Source: Paracamarosporium sp. OC-R06-R3 (lineage: Eukaryota; Ascomycota; Dothideomycetes; Pleosporales; Didymosphaeriaceae). From it: a DNA stretch of 64,000 nucleotides. The DNA is taken from the NCBI GenBank assembly GCA_019828545.1, contig JACVRA010000165.1, forward strand, positions 124,001 to 188,000. The letters run 5' to 3'. This document shows positions 21,574-34,199 of the stretch, piece by piece. A model generated the notes under the pieces. That model made no database searches. It was not told the origin of the DNA and saw only the letters and a list, made by a program, of their open reading frames with translations. A program made the translations under genes and the position numbers. Position 1 is the stretch's first letter. Every line of letters begins with the position of its first letter.

Positions 21574-22935
21574 TGTCATGTCAGGGAGACTTACTGTCTG
21601 ATGAAATAGGGACATGCAACTTAACACGTAACAGCTCTTTGAGTCGGGGACCTGGGCTTCGATTGGTTAACATCATTTGAATAAAGTCATGTTGTTTCTT
21701 AAATATTTGAGGTACATGGGTCGAGGCCCATCTACAGTTCGCTTGTATCATGAACTCTGGTTATGTTCAAAGCCAACGATGTATCTTGAGAAGGCTTTGC
21801 CCCATGAGCATTGCAAGACTTCCACGCTGATACTGTGCTCAAGATCAACTCTAACGTGATTGCAAACAAGGTGGACAATACTTTCGAAACAATGCCATGT
21901 GAAAAGTTCTGTCCCGAATTCAAAAGATTGCAGGATCTTACTTGGGTAACCGTCATCGACAGGCTCCGAGAATCCGTTATTGAATCTTCTGGATACTCTT
22001 CCATAGTGATAGGTTCCATCTCACGCTTGAATCCTTCACTTCACGATCTCCCGACCGCTATATGATGTTTTCTGTTACTATTCTCTTCTTTAATTTTCCT
22101 TCAAACCCACTTTGTTCCACTTTGTTCCACTTGAATTTTTGCTTCGCCATCATTCATTGAAGGAACACGCACATATCTGCTAGAGATAGCTTGTTTTGGA
22201 GCGCCTTTTCACGATGGTCCAAAAAGCGATCGACTGTGTGAGATTAGGCCTACTTAGCAGTGAGCGAGGTTTGAGTACGAGTTTAACAACGTGTAAACCC
22301 AGGTCTAAGTCATTCCAAGCCACCCTTCTTTCTTGCTCTGCAGGTTCCTTTGTATTGACATCGTGATTTTCAATATTGCAGACATTTGTAAGCATCAAGG
22401 TACATATACCAGGCGCGAAAAGACCGGTTGAACACGTGAGGGAATCGTCTTATCATGTTGTCGGCATTTGCGTCTGCCTTCCCGCTATACTTCCTGCATT
22501 CAAGGCACCTTTTCAGCTCTCGGCTTCGGCTATCGTCTGACTGTGTCGAGTATTAGGGCTGTTCAAAATGGGTGATCGGTGTCAAAGTGTGCTCAACGAT
22601 GCATTAGACTGATGCACGCAAGTGAGATAAAAAGTTCAACCTGTTTTCAATATCATGTCGGTGACCGGCGGGATTAGTAAGCGGTTGAACCTGCCGTTCT
22701 CGACACTAACATTGTCATCACTCTAAACATCCTGTCACCTCTATGCGGCGCGGCCACTCACGCCATCTGCAGACCCCTGAATGTATGCTCAATGAATCCG
22801 CCTGGGAATTGGGTAAGAACCTTTGCAAGAGCAAACGGAATCAATCATCATCATCTGCTGAGGGTTGTCACGCCACTCGCGCATGGTCGGAAGGATGACC
22901 CGTGTAAAATCATGTGGTATTACGCACAGATTTAA
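21574..22935. other. Intergenic, no supported gene
   Basis: An 84-codon frame at 21811-22065 begins without ATG and has no known domain. A short direct duplication of CACTTTGTTC is near 22110-22131. The interval lies between two converging genes and is about 1.36 kb, so decayed gene remnants are possible but not shown. Confidence 0.4.
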
Positions 22936-24094
22936 TCAGTTTATTCTTGTACCGTCCGCGTTAAGTACCTTCTCTTTCTTGTATGGCAATCCGCTCTGTA
23001 ATCGACCGGCACCATACACGCCCAAAAGGTCACCCTTGGCCCCACAATAATCCTTTACGGCTTCAATCTGTTTGCGCACTGCTCTGTATGCAGGGAGCTC
23101 GGCTCCATGTGCTTCAGCAAGACTCAGTACATGCGACGAGACCTTTACTGCCATATCAATGGGCACCATGGGCTACATGGTCAGCTAAAGAATTTGGGGT
23201 TCAACGAGGGGAATCTTACGTTCTCGACGTAGTACTGCCCCGACAGCATTTGCCTAGAATACACACCGGCAGCACCGGGCCAAAGAGTGTTGATGGCATC
23301 ATGCATAACTTCGTTCACTAATCCGGTTTTCTCCGCGAGGACGTGGATCTCTGCGACTGCTTCAATCATCATCAGGATCATGACATTTCCGATGAGCTTG
23401 AGGTGTGACGCCGTGCCAACTTGTTGCTCGCTTAAGTTGACAATGCCGCGCGCGACACTATCATTTGAGTTAGCACGGTTACTGCAAGACGATCAGTGCA
23501 GCCTACACTCCCTCCACATATGGTAGGATCTTTGTCACCGACTCTTTAGGGCCCGCGGGCACGGTGACCAATTTCCCAGCCATGGCAATAGTAGGCTCTC
23601 CGAAGACTGTGCCGCACATCGTCAGATTGATAGGATTGGACGAATCAAAGAGCGGCTTTCGTACCGGGCATGGAGATGAACTCTGCGCCTGCCTCGCGAA
23701 CACGCTCGGCGAGCCTGTTTGACGCCTCAGGGGTCACCGTTGAGCTCTCGATGAAAAGTTTACCTTTCACATTGGTTTCCAATATTCTGTTGAAACACGA
23801 GAGCACGGCGTCCTGAGTTGCGAGGCATGACCACACCATGTCGGCATCTTGGACGGCTTCCACGAGGTCTTCCACAGCAATGGCACCGGATCCAAAATGA
23901 GCAGCCCATTCACTAGCTATACTGTGGGTTCGATTCCACAAGGTCACGGGTTTGTCGAGATTGCCTTTCTCTACTAAATTTTTACTCATGGCCTGGATGA
24001 TGAACACGTCAGTAACTGACTTTTTCGTCAGGATGGAATGTTTACCTACACGGCCCATGGAGCCCATGCCAAGATATGTGAACTTTGGCGCCAT
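22936..24094 (-). CDS. Beta-hydroxyacid dehydrogenase family (3-hydroxyisobutyrate dehydrogenase-like), copy A
   Basis: Five exons on the minus strand (24050..24094, 23665..23992, 23507..23606, 23220..23457, 22936..23172) give about 315 residues, normal for the family. The N-terminal Rossmann fold shows YLGMGSMGRAMSKNL once intron 1 is removed. That intron (23993-24049, 57 nt, GTAGGT to CAG) has no stop and would otherwise be read through. The substrate motif ESSTVTPEAS, PVFGEPTIAMAGKLV, and the catalytic Lys region GTASHLKLIGN are visible. By family knowledge it is an NAD(P)-dependent oxidoreductase of short hydroxyacids or a GLYR/HIBADH-like enzyme; the substrate cannot be told. The ATG at 24094 gives the expected family start, although the frame is open farther upstream. 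A second, diverged family member lies at 30918-32043. Confidence 0.9.
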
Positions 24095-26398
24095 TGTGGA
24101 AAGCGGCTGTGGGGTTATCAGATTTAGAATGATAAACAAGGAAGGGTGTGCGGTGCATTCAAGTATAGCATAGGCACTGATTGCTGACATGACACAAGGC
24201 AAGGGTATCAAGGTTAGCAGCGGCATTCGATGTTCCAATCGCTTGTGGCGTCTAAACCAGCCCGACATGATTCTTGTCCAGCTAAGCCGGCACGATCAAT
24301 GTCGCTTCCGGTAGGTTTGGTGCGGCTTCTTCGGTGTACGGGATTCGCTTGCGTGGGTCGCCTAACCAAAAGCAACGCTGTGCATACCGGCCCGTTAGGA
24401 CGTGCATGTTTACCACGAATCTCAAGATACATCGCTATGCATAGACTCTCCAATCGGCAATTTGTCGCGGGCAGCGAAGATCACCAGCTAGGCTCCTACT
24501 TAAGCGCGAACATTTCTTCTACCCAAACGAGCCCGTCTTTGCCTTGTACTCGAGGAAAGTAGCCAACTTATGTTGAGAATCCGCAAGAACAACAGGTCCT
24601 ATCTTTCTTCCCGAACACGAGCATGGTGTACTCTACCAGCAAATTTCGATAGACTGCATGTTTGGTATCATCCGGACCATTTTTTGAAGAAACAAGCTTC
24701 ATTTCTAAGCATGTTTCTGTAAGCTTATTTGAAGGCTTGCATTCTAGAGGCAGTTTGGCTGCAGGGTATTCCCATACCCAGTCGATGATCCAACGCCACT
24801 ATGATGCACAAGCCAACTGCACCATGTACTCGGTCGAATATGCGAATCCTAAATGCAAGATTTGTGCAGGCGCTGCGGGGCTGTCGGCAGCGAATATACG
24901 CCAAGTTTTCTGACAGGTTATCACCGGTCAGAAAATGTACCTGCCACTAACGAATCGTGCACTCTGCGTTGGGCATCCATCTGTAAATCATACGCCCAAT
25001 CTTCTTAGCATATCCATAGGAATGGTCAAACCAAAGAATTATTGGAAGGTAGTTAGAGTTACCGCCTAGAGCGCATAATGTTATAATACAACTGCCTAAT
25101 GTGAACATGAGTGCCGGAGCGCAGACGACGGTAGAATTCGACAGTAGTTCTTTCCTAAGTAGCGTTGTTTTACCGGTAAGCCTGTTAATAAACCATGTGT
25201 GAATGATTCCGTTGTACGAAGGATCAAACTTCTGGCAGCCGAGAGATGCGGACGGCGCCGGCTAGTAGGCAAAAGATCTTTAGACAATTGCGCTAATCAA
25301 TTGGATTCATCAATGCAAGTAACATAAAAACAAGTAGATCAACTAGTGCAAGAACTTAGAGCATAGCCGCAATACTAGGACTCAAGGTTGGGTGCTATGG
25401 TATACCAGAATCAGTAACACAACATTCGATACTACTCAAAACCCTGACTTATGGCCGTAGGATCGCTCTAGACCAGTTTATCTCATCCCCAGCCATGGCT
25501 TTTTCACCCCACTTTAGCACTTTTGGTCCTTGCATGTACATCATTGTGTCCGGTATATCCGAAGCTTTATGGTCCATACTGCAACTCACACATTGAGAGT
25601 AGAGGTCAATAACCTATATGTTGGTCGCTGTAGATAAACCTCCGGAGCGGCATGGCGTTCACCTAATTGGTCAAATGTATGTTCTTACGCAGCGGTGTAT
25701 CTGCATCCTGCTAGAACAGGTCCTAGGTACGTGGGCGAGGCTTGTCGGAGTAATCAGCGGCCTCGTTGACTGGCTGATGACCCATGCTCATGTCCCTGCC
25801 CCTGCCATGAGCCAAGCAATGGAAAGCTTTATGCGGGTTGCCGAGACCCAGAGCGGTGGTAGACTAGTTTGCCATTATTGAGATAGAATCACGGAACCGA
25901 CGGCCGAGTTGAGATACGGCGTTAAGAGAGATATGTAAAGTGAAGCAAGTGAATGGGCGGATTAATCATCAGGCCAGCTCGACCAAGGCGGCACAGAGAG
26001 AAAACTCTCGAATTTAAAATATCTGCTTCAACGTAGACTCAAAGAAAAGAAAGGCTTCCAGGGCGGGTGGACCAGGAACTACTTACCAACCTACAGTGGC
26101 TGTGGAAGTGATCACGCATTTAGGCGTAAGGCTGACCTTGAACCTGGTCGACAAGGCCCTGACTCAAAGATATGTAAGACGGAACCGAGAACTGCAACCG
26201 GAGAACCGTTATGTGTCTTGCTTTGCTTGTTTGCGTTTTTATGATTCTTAGAGTCCTGCCTCCGTAGACCAAAGCCCGCCTTTATGGAACAGCGTGTTCT
26301 ATCATTTAGAGGTCGATCAATAAGAATGAAGGTTTTCGTGTCATTATGTTTCTTGAAGCGTACGCATTCATATCGATCATCATCCATCATCTGTCCTC
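24095..26398. other. Intergenic 2.3 kb, no supported gene
   Basis: The first part should carry the promoter of dehydrogenase copy A. A hairpin-forming inverted repeat is at 24906-24935. An ATG-started frame of 87 codons at 25618-25881 is unrecognised and is not called. No transposon or RNA gene is recognisable. Confidence 0.45.
24906..24935. repeat. 30-bp near-perfect inverted repeat
   Basis: The arms TTTTCTGAC (24906-24914) and GTCAGAAAA (24927-24935) are perfect complements. An inner GGT/ACC pair extends the stem with one mismatch around a 4-base loop. It is either a strong cruciform or hairpin, a transposon-end relic, or a palindromic protein site. It does not sit next to a gene end, so a terminator role is unlikely. 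Confidence 0.6.
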
Positions 26399-27270
<872 letters not shown>

Positions 27271-27550
27271 GATTGTAAGATGTCGATTGTTTAAAGAAAG
27301 CTGAACAGCCCATGATGAGGTCAGAGGGCCGAAAGGTGGCTCTTAGCGGAGTAAAGTTAGCGCGGCGCCGACGTGTGGGGCAGTCGCGAACCAGGGACAA
27401 CACCAAAAAGTTATCGCGAAGTCGAAATCTTGGCACTGCAAACTTTCCGCTTCTTTACGCTCGCACGCTTGCCTTAAGCCTCTTAAACTAAGGATCTATA
27501 CTAAATACCACCGTCTTTCGCATCAACGCTCGAATCTAGCCACCGCGACC

Positions 27551-28443
27551 ATGTCCCGTCCGGAAGATACACTGTATGCCCTCCCACCTTCCCCGCTCAT
27601 CCCTGGCCTTAGCTAACATTGCGCAGACCTCCCGACCTTTTCTACAATGACTCCGAATCGCGAAAGTACACCACGTCGAGCCGAATCCAAAGAATCCAGT
27701 CTGATATGACCCACCGCGCTCTATCGCTCCTCGACTTAACTTCGCCTTCACTCATATTGGACGTCGGCTGCGGCTCCGGCCTCTCCGGCGAGATTCTTTC
27801 AAACACTGAGGAGGATGGAACGCCAGGCGGACCACATGTGTGGATCGGCTTCGACATCTCATCCTCCATGCTGGGCGTCGCTTTGGAGAAAGAAGTAGAA
27901 GGAGACTTGTTCTTGGCAGATGCAGGGCAGGGCGTGCCGTTTCGCCCGGGAACGTTCGATGCCGCGATCAGTATCAGTGCGATACAGTGGCTCTGCAATG
28001 CCGAGACATCAATTGATTCTCCGCTCGGCCGGCTCAATCGCTTCTTTGGCGGCTTGTACGCGAGTTTGAGGCGTGGAGGAAGGGCCGTTTGTCAATTTTA
28101 TCCAAAGAATGACGAGCAGAAAAAGATGGTCTCGCAGGCCGCTATCAAAGCTGGTTTCGGCGCGGGGTTGTTGGAAGACGATGAGGGGACGAAGAACGCG
28201 AAGACGTACTTAGTACTGACGGTGGGAGGGGGTGACCTGGATGGTGACATTACGGGAGTGGTAAGGGGAATGGAGGGCGTGGATGTTATGGCCCGGCCGG
28301 GTGCAAAAGCAGGAAAAAGAGGGCCGGAGGTGAAGGGAAGTCGATCGTGGATCTTGAAGAAAAAGGAGCAGATGGAGCGAAAGGGGAAGGTGGTCAAGGC
28401 GAGCTCGAAGTACACTGGGCGGAAGAGGAGGGTGCAGTTTTAA
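27551..28443 (+). CDS. BUD23: 18S rRNA (guanine-N7) methyltransferase
   Basis: Two exons (27551..27573, 27627..28443) around a 53-nt intron (GTATGC to GCAG, branch GCTAAC) give 279 residues. The tiny first exon encodes MSRPEDTL and continues into PPDLFYNDSESRKYT, which is the conserved BUD23 start. The SAM-binding motif LDVGCGSG is near residues 51-58, and SISAIQWLC is the family catalytic-pocket motif. The C-terminal WBS_methylT region ends in the basic YTGRKRRVQF, as in homologues. By family knowledge it methylates a guanine of 18S rRNA with TRM112 and is needed for 40S export. Length and ends are complete. Confidence 0.95.
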
Positions 28444-28787
28444 TCCCTTGCCCATTGTGCAAGGGTTTGAGAGAAGATGATATCACGATTCATGAATCAT
28501 GCATAGCGAAAGGCGTTCATCCGGTTTGGAGGGTATAGATGGAATCGATTCATGCATGCTAGCTATATATAAAAGTACAGCTCTATTCACAACCAGCAGT
28601 CCGCCCTACTGTACAAATCGCAATCGTTGTAGCTAACCAAATCATCAAGAACCAGAACGAGCCACATGTGGGTAGGATACTTCGGGCTCTCTGTCGAATA
28701 ACGTTACCTAAACCAGGCATGCGTGAAAATAGGTGCTATTTTCGCGCTAGATCACGGATTAGCTGACTGCGGTACATCTTTCTGCAA
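28444..28787. other. Short convergent spacer between BUD23 and IDH1
   Basis: This 344-base spacer separates two convergent genes and should hold both 3' UTRs. No gene or repeat is seen. Confidence 0.5.
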
Positions 28788-30167
28788 TCATGCCCTCTCC
28801 ATCTGGTCCAAAATAGACTTGGTGAATTCTTGCGTCGTGGAGTTGCCTCCCATGTCGCGGGTTCGCGTCTTGCTGCTTGCTGTTAGTGGCTGTTAGATGC
28901 CATTTATATTGTGGTACGTACCCCTCCTCAATGACCCTGTAGACGGACTGCGAGATGCGGTTGGCATGGTCGTCGAGACCAAGGTGTCGCAGAAGCATAG
29001 CGGCGGAAAGGATCAAAGCACTGGGGTTGGCCTGGTCCTTGCCCTTGATGTCAAGACCGACGTGACGGCAACCGGGCTCGAAGACAGCGACGTTGCGGCC
29101 CATGTTGCAGCCGGGCACGATACCAGGACCACCGACAAGACCAGCGCCAATATTGGACAGGATGCCTCCGTACAAGTTGGGCATGACCAAGACGTCGAAC
29201 TGCTGAGGTCGTGACACGCACTGCATGGACGCGTTATCGACAATCATGTCATTGTACTCGATCGTGGGGTAGTCCTCGGACACCTTCTTGCACGTGTTGC
29301 GGAAGAGACCATCCGCAAGCTTCATAATGTTGGCCTTGTGGATGCAGGTAACTTTCTTACGGTTGTTGGCCAGCGCAAAGGCAAAGGCGAACTTGGCGAT
29401 GCGCTCCGACTTGGCACGAGTGATGATCTTGAGCGACTCGACAACACCATCCACAGACTGGTGCTCCAGGCCAGAGTATTCACCCTCGGTGTTCTCACGG
29501 ATGATGCAAAGGTCGATGTCCTTGTGGCGCGTCTCGTAGCCGGGGATGTTCTTGATCAGGACAATGGACGCGTAGATGTCGAGCTCCTGGCGCAGGGCGA
29601 CGTTGAAGGACTGGTGGCCGGAACGCTCGATGGGCGTGTGCAAGATACCCTTGAGACCCAGCTTGTTGCGCTTGAGCGAGGCGATGGCTTCGCGGAAGAG
29701 CTCCTCTGATTGCTTGTTGCCGGTCTCAACACCGCTCACGTTGACCTGCTCCCACTCGATAGGCACGTTGTCGGCCTTGAAGATCTGCTTGACCGATTCG
29801 GACACCTCAGCACCGATGCCGTCACCTGCGCTTTGTTCAATACATGTCGGTTCGGGATCGCGCAAGCTGCGTACCAGGAATCAAGGTGACGGTGTACTTG
29901 CCGCCAAACTTGGTGGGCTTGAAGATGTCGTGGTTGACCGTGGCCATGCCTGCACATTGTCAGTCTCGTCATGGCACCATAAGGTCTACAAGTGTGCGCG
30001 TACTGCGGGTGGCCATGGACGGGCCAGCGACGCATCGCGAGGTTGGTCGCGCGCCCCGCAGGAGCGTCTGCCGTGCGCGTTAGCTATTGTGCTCTTTTCG
30101 CAGTCCAATGGAGTGGCACAAAGCGTGGCCGTACCTGCGCCGTCTTCTGGGAGGATCTTGATAGCAT
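28788..30167 (-). CDS. IDH1: NAD-dependent isocitrate dehydrogenase subunit 1, mitochondrial
   Basis: Five exons (30135..30167, 30004..30067, 29875..29949, 28922..29825, 28788..28872) give about 386 residues. The four introns are 67, 54, 49 and 49 nt, and all use GTACG donors. Exons 1-2 encode an Arg/Ser-rich mitochondrial presequence (MLSRSSQKTAQ, then LLRGARPTSR). Mature motifs include the IPGDGIGAEV loop spliced across intron 3, IRENTEGEYSGLEH, the NANIMKL-like HKANIMKLADG, MPNLYGGILSNI and the tail TRDMGGNSTTQEF. By family knowledge subunit 1 is regulatory and forms a hetero-octamer with IDH2 in the TCA cycle, oxidising isocitrate to 2-oxoglutarate. An open frame that runs through intron 3 and past intron 4 gives false ends; the spliced C-terminus ends at 28788. 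Confidence 0.95.
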
Positions 30168-30917
30168 CGTGGCGGTGGTGATGCACTCTTCACGGCCGTG
30201 AGGGATTTGATGAAGCAAGCTGGAGCTCTCCGGCCGAACGAAAAAGCAAGCCACTTGGCGCTATGACAACACAGGCCAACCTGGGATTTGGCCGCGGCAA
30301 TCGTACATGGCGCAAAATTTCACGACCTCGCAATCTTTTCAACTGCCTCGCTCTACGTTCCATGTCCATTGACGAAGGCCCAGCGAGCTTCATTGGTACC
30401 TCGGCGCCAATGTCGAGGCTCAAAATCGTGCCTGCAGAAAACCCTTTCTCACGATGCAAGGAGTCCGCTGGCCAATCGCATGTGAAAGTGGGACCGCCAT
30501 ATCCGTATGTCCGAATCCCATACCAAGCCTCCAACCCAGAGCATCTTGCCGCAGGAAAAGTAGATATGCTGTATAGAGCTGTGTCGTGACTCTAAGACGA
30601 GCTAGCGAAACCATGCACTGCTCGTACCGATGCATTGGTGTCCCTCGTCATCTTGACCTAGTCTTCCGCCCTCCTATACTCCTCCTTCCTATTCCGTCTG
30701 CTCTGGATCACAATCCGAGCATACATCGATTGATCAATGTCGTCTCGCCATTCAAGTTACACAGAGCCCCGGTTTGGACAAGTACATTAAACGTCTACTA
30801 TGGATCGGCAATTGTGCTAGCCGTGGGGCAACGCGGAAAGGCTCCGCATTGAAGTCTGTCTTCCAGCTAGCACTGTACGTCTACATTTCGCACCACTCAC
30901 CCCATAATCCATCTAAA
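30168..30917. promoter_or_regulatory. Divergent promoter region IDH1 / dehydrogenase copy B
   Basis: IDH1 starts leftward at 30167 and dehydrogenase copy B starts rightward at 30918, so these 750 bases should hold both promoters. I see no clear TATA box or known site. Open frames inside are unrecognised and overlap on both strands. Confidence 0.45.
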
Positions 30918-32043
30918 ATGGAAGACCTAAGCATTGGATGGATAGGCTTGGGTAATGCCGGCTACCCCATGGCTGCCTGTCTGGCGAAGAAAGGGCACCG
31001 ACTGCTCGTCCGTGACGCTGATCCAGCACGAGGCATCGGATTCGTCGAAGAATTTCCAAAATCAAGGGTGGCCACGTCAGAACCAGACAGCTTTCAAAAC
31101 TGTGAAATCGTCATTACAATGCTACCGAACGGAAAGGTGGTCAATGATGTGTTGCTAGGGGAGAACGGCATCGCACCGCATCTGAAGCCAGGCACGCCCG
31201 CCCGCCGAGGACATGATCAAAGCCCGTTCGTAACTTACATCAAGCAGGATCCGTTATCATCGACACCAGTTCCTCTTCACCGTTCGACACAAGGGCCCTA
31301 GGCCTCGAACTAAGCCGGTTGCGAATCGATCTAGTGGACTCGCCTATTACCCAGGAGCAACTGCATGCTATTGACAAAGGAGGGGCAACGTTGATGGTCG
31401 GTGCCGACTCTTCTGAAGCACTCGAGAAAATCATGCCAGTCTTGAAAGACATGAGTACACATGTGTTCCCTATGGGCGGTCTTGGAGCTGGCCACACAAT
31501 GAAGACGCTCAACAACTACGTCAGCGTTGGAAGCATCATCGCATTGAACGACGCATTGGTAAGTCTTCCATTCAGGGCAGCTGTTATCTCAGAAGTCACG
31601 ATAGTATCTGGGTAAATCTTTGGTGTAGTATACCTATGTGTTGTGTATTCTGGAGCTACACGCAGTGTTCAATTGCTTACTGCTACGGTTAGGTTGCCGG
31701 TCAAAAGCTCGGCCTCGACCCGCAGACCATGATCGACGTGATGAACGTTGGAACTGGCGTCAATTTCTCAACAAAGTACTCGCAAAAGAACCTAAAGTCT
31801 TACGATACTGGTTACCAGCTCGAACTACTTGTCAAAGACGTCAAGATTGCGAAAGACGTGATAGAAAAGTCAGGGTTTCAAACAGAGCTACCAACCCTAG
31901 CTGAGAGGTATCTTGAAGATTCCCTAAAGGTGGTAGGGAAAGGGGCTGATCACGCAGAGAGCTTGAAGAGCTGGGAGCAAAGGGCGGGGGTAGAGATCAA
32001 GAAAACAAACAGAGCGCAGACAGACGACGTCCCGCAGCAATAG
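30918..32043 (+). CDS. Beta-hydroxyacid dehydrogenase family, copy B (GC-AG intron)
   Basis: Three exons (30918..31191, 31248..31558, 31693..32043) give about 311 residues. The Rossmann motif GWIGLGNAGYPMAACL is at the start, followed by IVITMLPNGKVV, then IIDTSSSSPFDTRAL, and a catalytic region AGHTMKTLNNYVSVGSI. These are the order and spacing of the 6-phosphogluconate/3-hydroxyisobutyrate dehydrogenase superfamily. Intron 1 (31192-31247, 56 nt) begins with GCACGC, not GT, and ends in AAGCAG; no GT donor in the area restores the frame, while GC-AG splicing gives the family-typical KPGSVIIDTS. Intron 2 is 134 nt with GTAAGT. The substrate is unknown. It shares the fold but little close identity with copy A at 22936-24094, so this is not a recent tandem duplicate. 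Confidence 0.88.
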
Positions 32044-32690
32044 CCTAGACCACGTGTTTTTGTACATCTTCTTTTTTTTTTTTTACCGAGATTAACTTCT
32101 TACTACGCAATACGGACTTCTAAGATCACCAGTCTCTTTGTCATAAACATAACCTATTCATAACATCCAGTTTTCGAATATTAGTTCAAATACCTAGCAA
32201 TAGAGCCAATGAGAGCCACTGTAGTAAACACAAGCTTTCCTGACGCTCAGGCCTCAGATTTATGCCAAAAGGCTACAGAGGTAACATGGACTACGCAGCC
32301 AGGCTCACGCGGCAAGTCAGCTCAATCAAGCATCTGGTTTTTGCTACTGCCCTCATCCGATTTGCTCTAGTTATCGCTGCCTTCACCAGCGCTGGCAGTT
32401 CTATTCCAACAATCATCTCTCACTTGCTGGAAGCCTTCACAAGGCCACTTCTGCCTCCACCGTCAATACAAAGCCCCATTCAGAGTCCGTCCTGCTCGCT
32501 TCCACCACTACCTCTCTTAGTTCCTATCTTTGCAACACCCAGAACATCCTGTCCGCCCCGTATAGCAACCCGACCGTGCTCTTGTCAGATTGCATAAAAT
32601 TGCGCGCTCCCTACATCAGTGTAACATATATTTCGAGGTACCAAGAGGTCATAGCGTCACACTAACAGATAGCTGTTAGCAGCTTCCGCA
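32044..32690. other. Intergenic, promoter and leader of the next gene
   Basis: A T-rich run is near 32072-32083 just after the dehydrogenase stop. A 111-codon frame at 32262-32597 is hydrophobic to Pro-rich and not recognised; I treat it as leader sequence of the DUF7918-type gene. Confidence 0.45.
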
Positions 32691-34199
32691 ATGAAAGTCC
32701 AGGAAAAGGGCACCGATCGTAGAGCCGAGCTACACTTGCACGTGCAGGAGCAGGTTGACGAGTTGGCTGAGTACGGTCAATATATTGACCCCATCGATCA
32801 AGCTATCTGCTGCTATGTGGCTGTCGAAGACAAACACATCATTAAGGTCACTGGTAGATTCAACGGGACGGTAAGTGCGGTTTTCGTTGGGTTTACATCC
32901 GCTTCGCTTTGCTGACTGAAGCAGACTTTGTCTATATCTTGGGATCTCTATGTAGATGGTGTATTACGCAAGGCCAACAACACCATCAGCAAAGCTGTGA
33001 AACAGCAGAAGAACCTGAAGTTAGATTTTGAAGAAGCTCTTTTCCAAACCGAGAGTGGTCCGGGAAACACAAAGACTCTTGATACACAGATGAAGATTGC
33101 CCCCGTTTCTGGCTATAGCTTTGCCCAGGATGACGGACCAGAAACGATTGGCACTATCGAAGTGCGATTGTACGTCCTCCGAACGTTCGGTGCTGAATAT
33201 TCCCTCGACCCCAATGTGATCACATACTTGAACGACGAAGATAAAGGAGAGATGGATGAAGAGAACGTGAACGACAAGCAGAAGAAGGCAACATATAAGA
33301 CCATTGCCCCTGATTGTATGATCGAGTTGGAGAAGAACTGTCAAGAGGTGGATCAGAAGATGTACAAGGCCTGGAAGAAGAAGTTGCAGACGAAGCGCCC
33401 GAGCAAGGAACCTTGGGCTATATTTCGATTCCACTACAGGTCTAAGGGTTCGTGTTCCTGATTTCTCGTTGGTGCTATACTAACGTACGTGTCTACAGAG
33501 GCTATCATGGCTAAAGCACTGAAGGTCTCCCATAACCCGAAGATTAAGAGCAAGGGTGAACAGTTTCACACTTTCGAGCTTGAGCCGCTTCCGGCTCTAC
33601 CCATTGGAGCGAAGCCAGAGAAGCAGAACGACGGTGGATCATCTACTACCCGCGCAAGCTCACCTACACCTTTACCAGGTACTCCTCTCACTATGCACAG
33701 TCCGTTGACGCCACGACCTGCAAGCCCGCTTATGCAGAGGCACTTCGTCACCGAAGATGCGCCTGCGGAAAATACGACGGTTGAGGCGAGCGCAATGAAG
33801 ACGGAGGCCGCAAAGTCTGCTGAATCTACCCCTACCACCCTAATCGATTCTACTCCCGCGCCAGTCGCCCCCATGCTCCCGGCTGTGCCAGCACTTAAGC
33901 GTTCCGCACCGCCCGCACCGCTTACCATCGTTCCCTACATCAAGCGCTCAAAACCTATGACCGTCTCCGAGACGCGCCGCCAAATTCAAGAGATGAAGGC
34001 TCGGCGCCAAAGCATTGCAAAGAAACGCATAGTCCTTGACTCGCAGCTGGAGCCATATAAGGCCAAGGTGCGGGAGGAGCAAGAGAAGTTGACGAAGGAA
34101 CTTGAAGAGGAAACCCGTGCGTACATGGAGGAGTCGCAGGCACTGCGAGATGACTCGGCGATGCTGAAAGAGATCAGAGAATCAGAGAGCGATGATTAA
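32691..34199 (+). CDS. DUF7918-type fungal protein with C-terminal coiled coil
   Basis: Three exons (32691..32870, 32925..33447, 33499..34199) give about 467 residues; introns are 54 nt (GTAAGT) and 51 nt (GTTCGT). The first 250 residues look like the DUF7918 domain of fungi: an early VAVEDKHIIKVTGRF strand, SWDLYVDGVLRK, GTIEVRLYVLRTF, and the terminal WAIFRFHYRSKEAIMAK motif. A Pro/Ser/Thr-rich disordered linker follows. The C-terminus is a charged coiled coil (MKARRQSIAKKRIVLD to EESQALRDD) with a KRSKP basic patch nearby that could be a nuclear signal. The function of the family is unknown to me. The assignment rests on remembered motif pattern, not on a search. Confidence 0.75.

Noticed and set aside
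23925..23955. tRNA-like T-arm (GGTTCGATTCC with a perfect TGTGG/CCACA stem)
   Set aside because: It lies inside the dehydrogenase copy A coding exon (the TLWNRTHS segment), and no matching acceptor stem, D-arm or anticodon arm is found at tRNA spacing.
25618..25881. ATG-started 87-codon frame
   Set aside because: No recognisable family and isolated in a 2.3-kb gene-free interval; chance frame cannot be excluded.
32262..32597. 111-codon frame before the DUF7918-type gene
   Set aside because: Hydrophobic to Pro-rich low-complexity, no splice to the main gene in phase; probably leader sequence.
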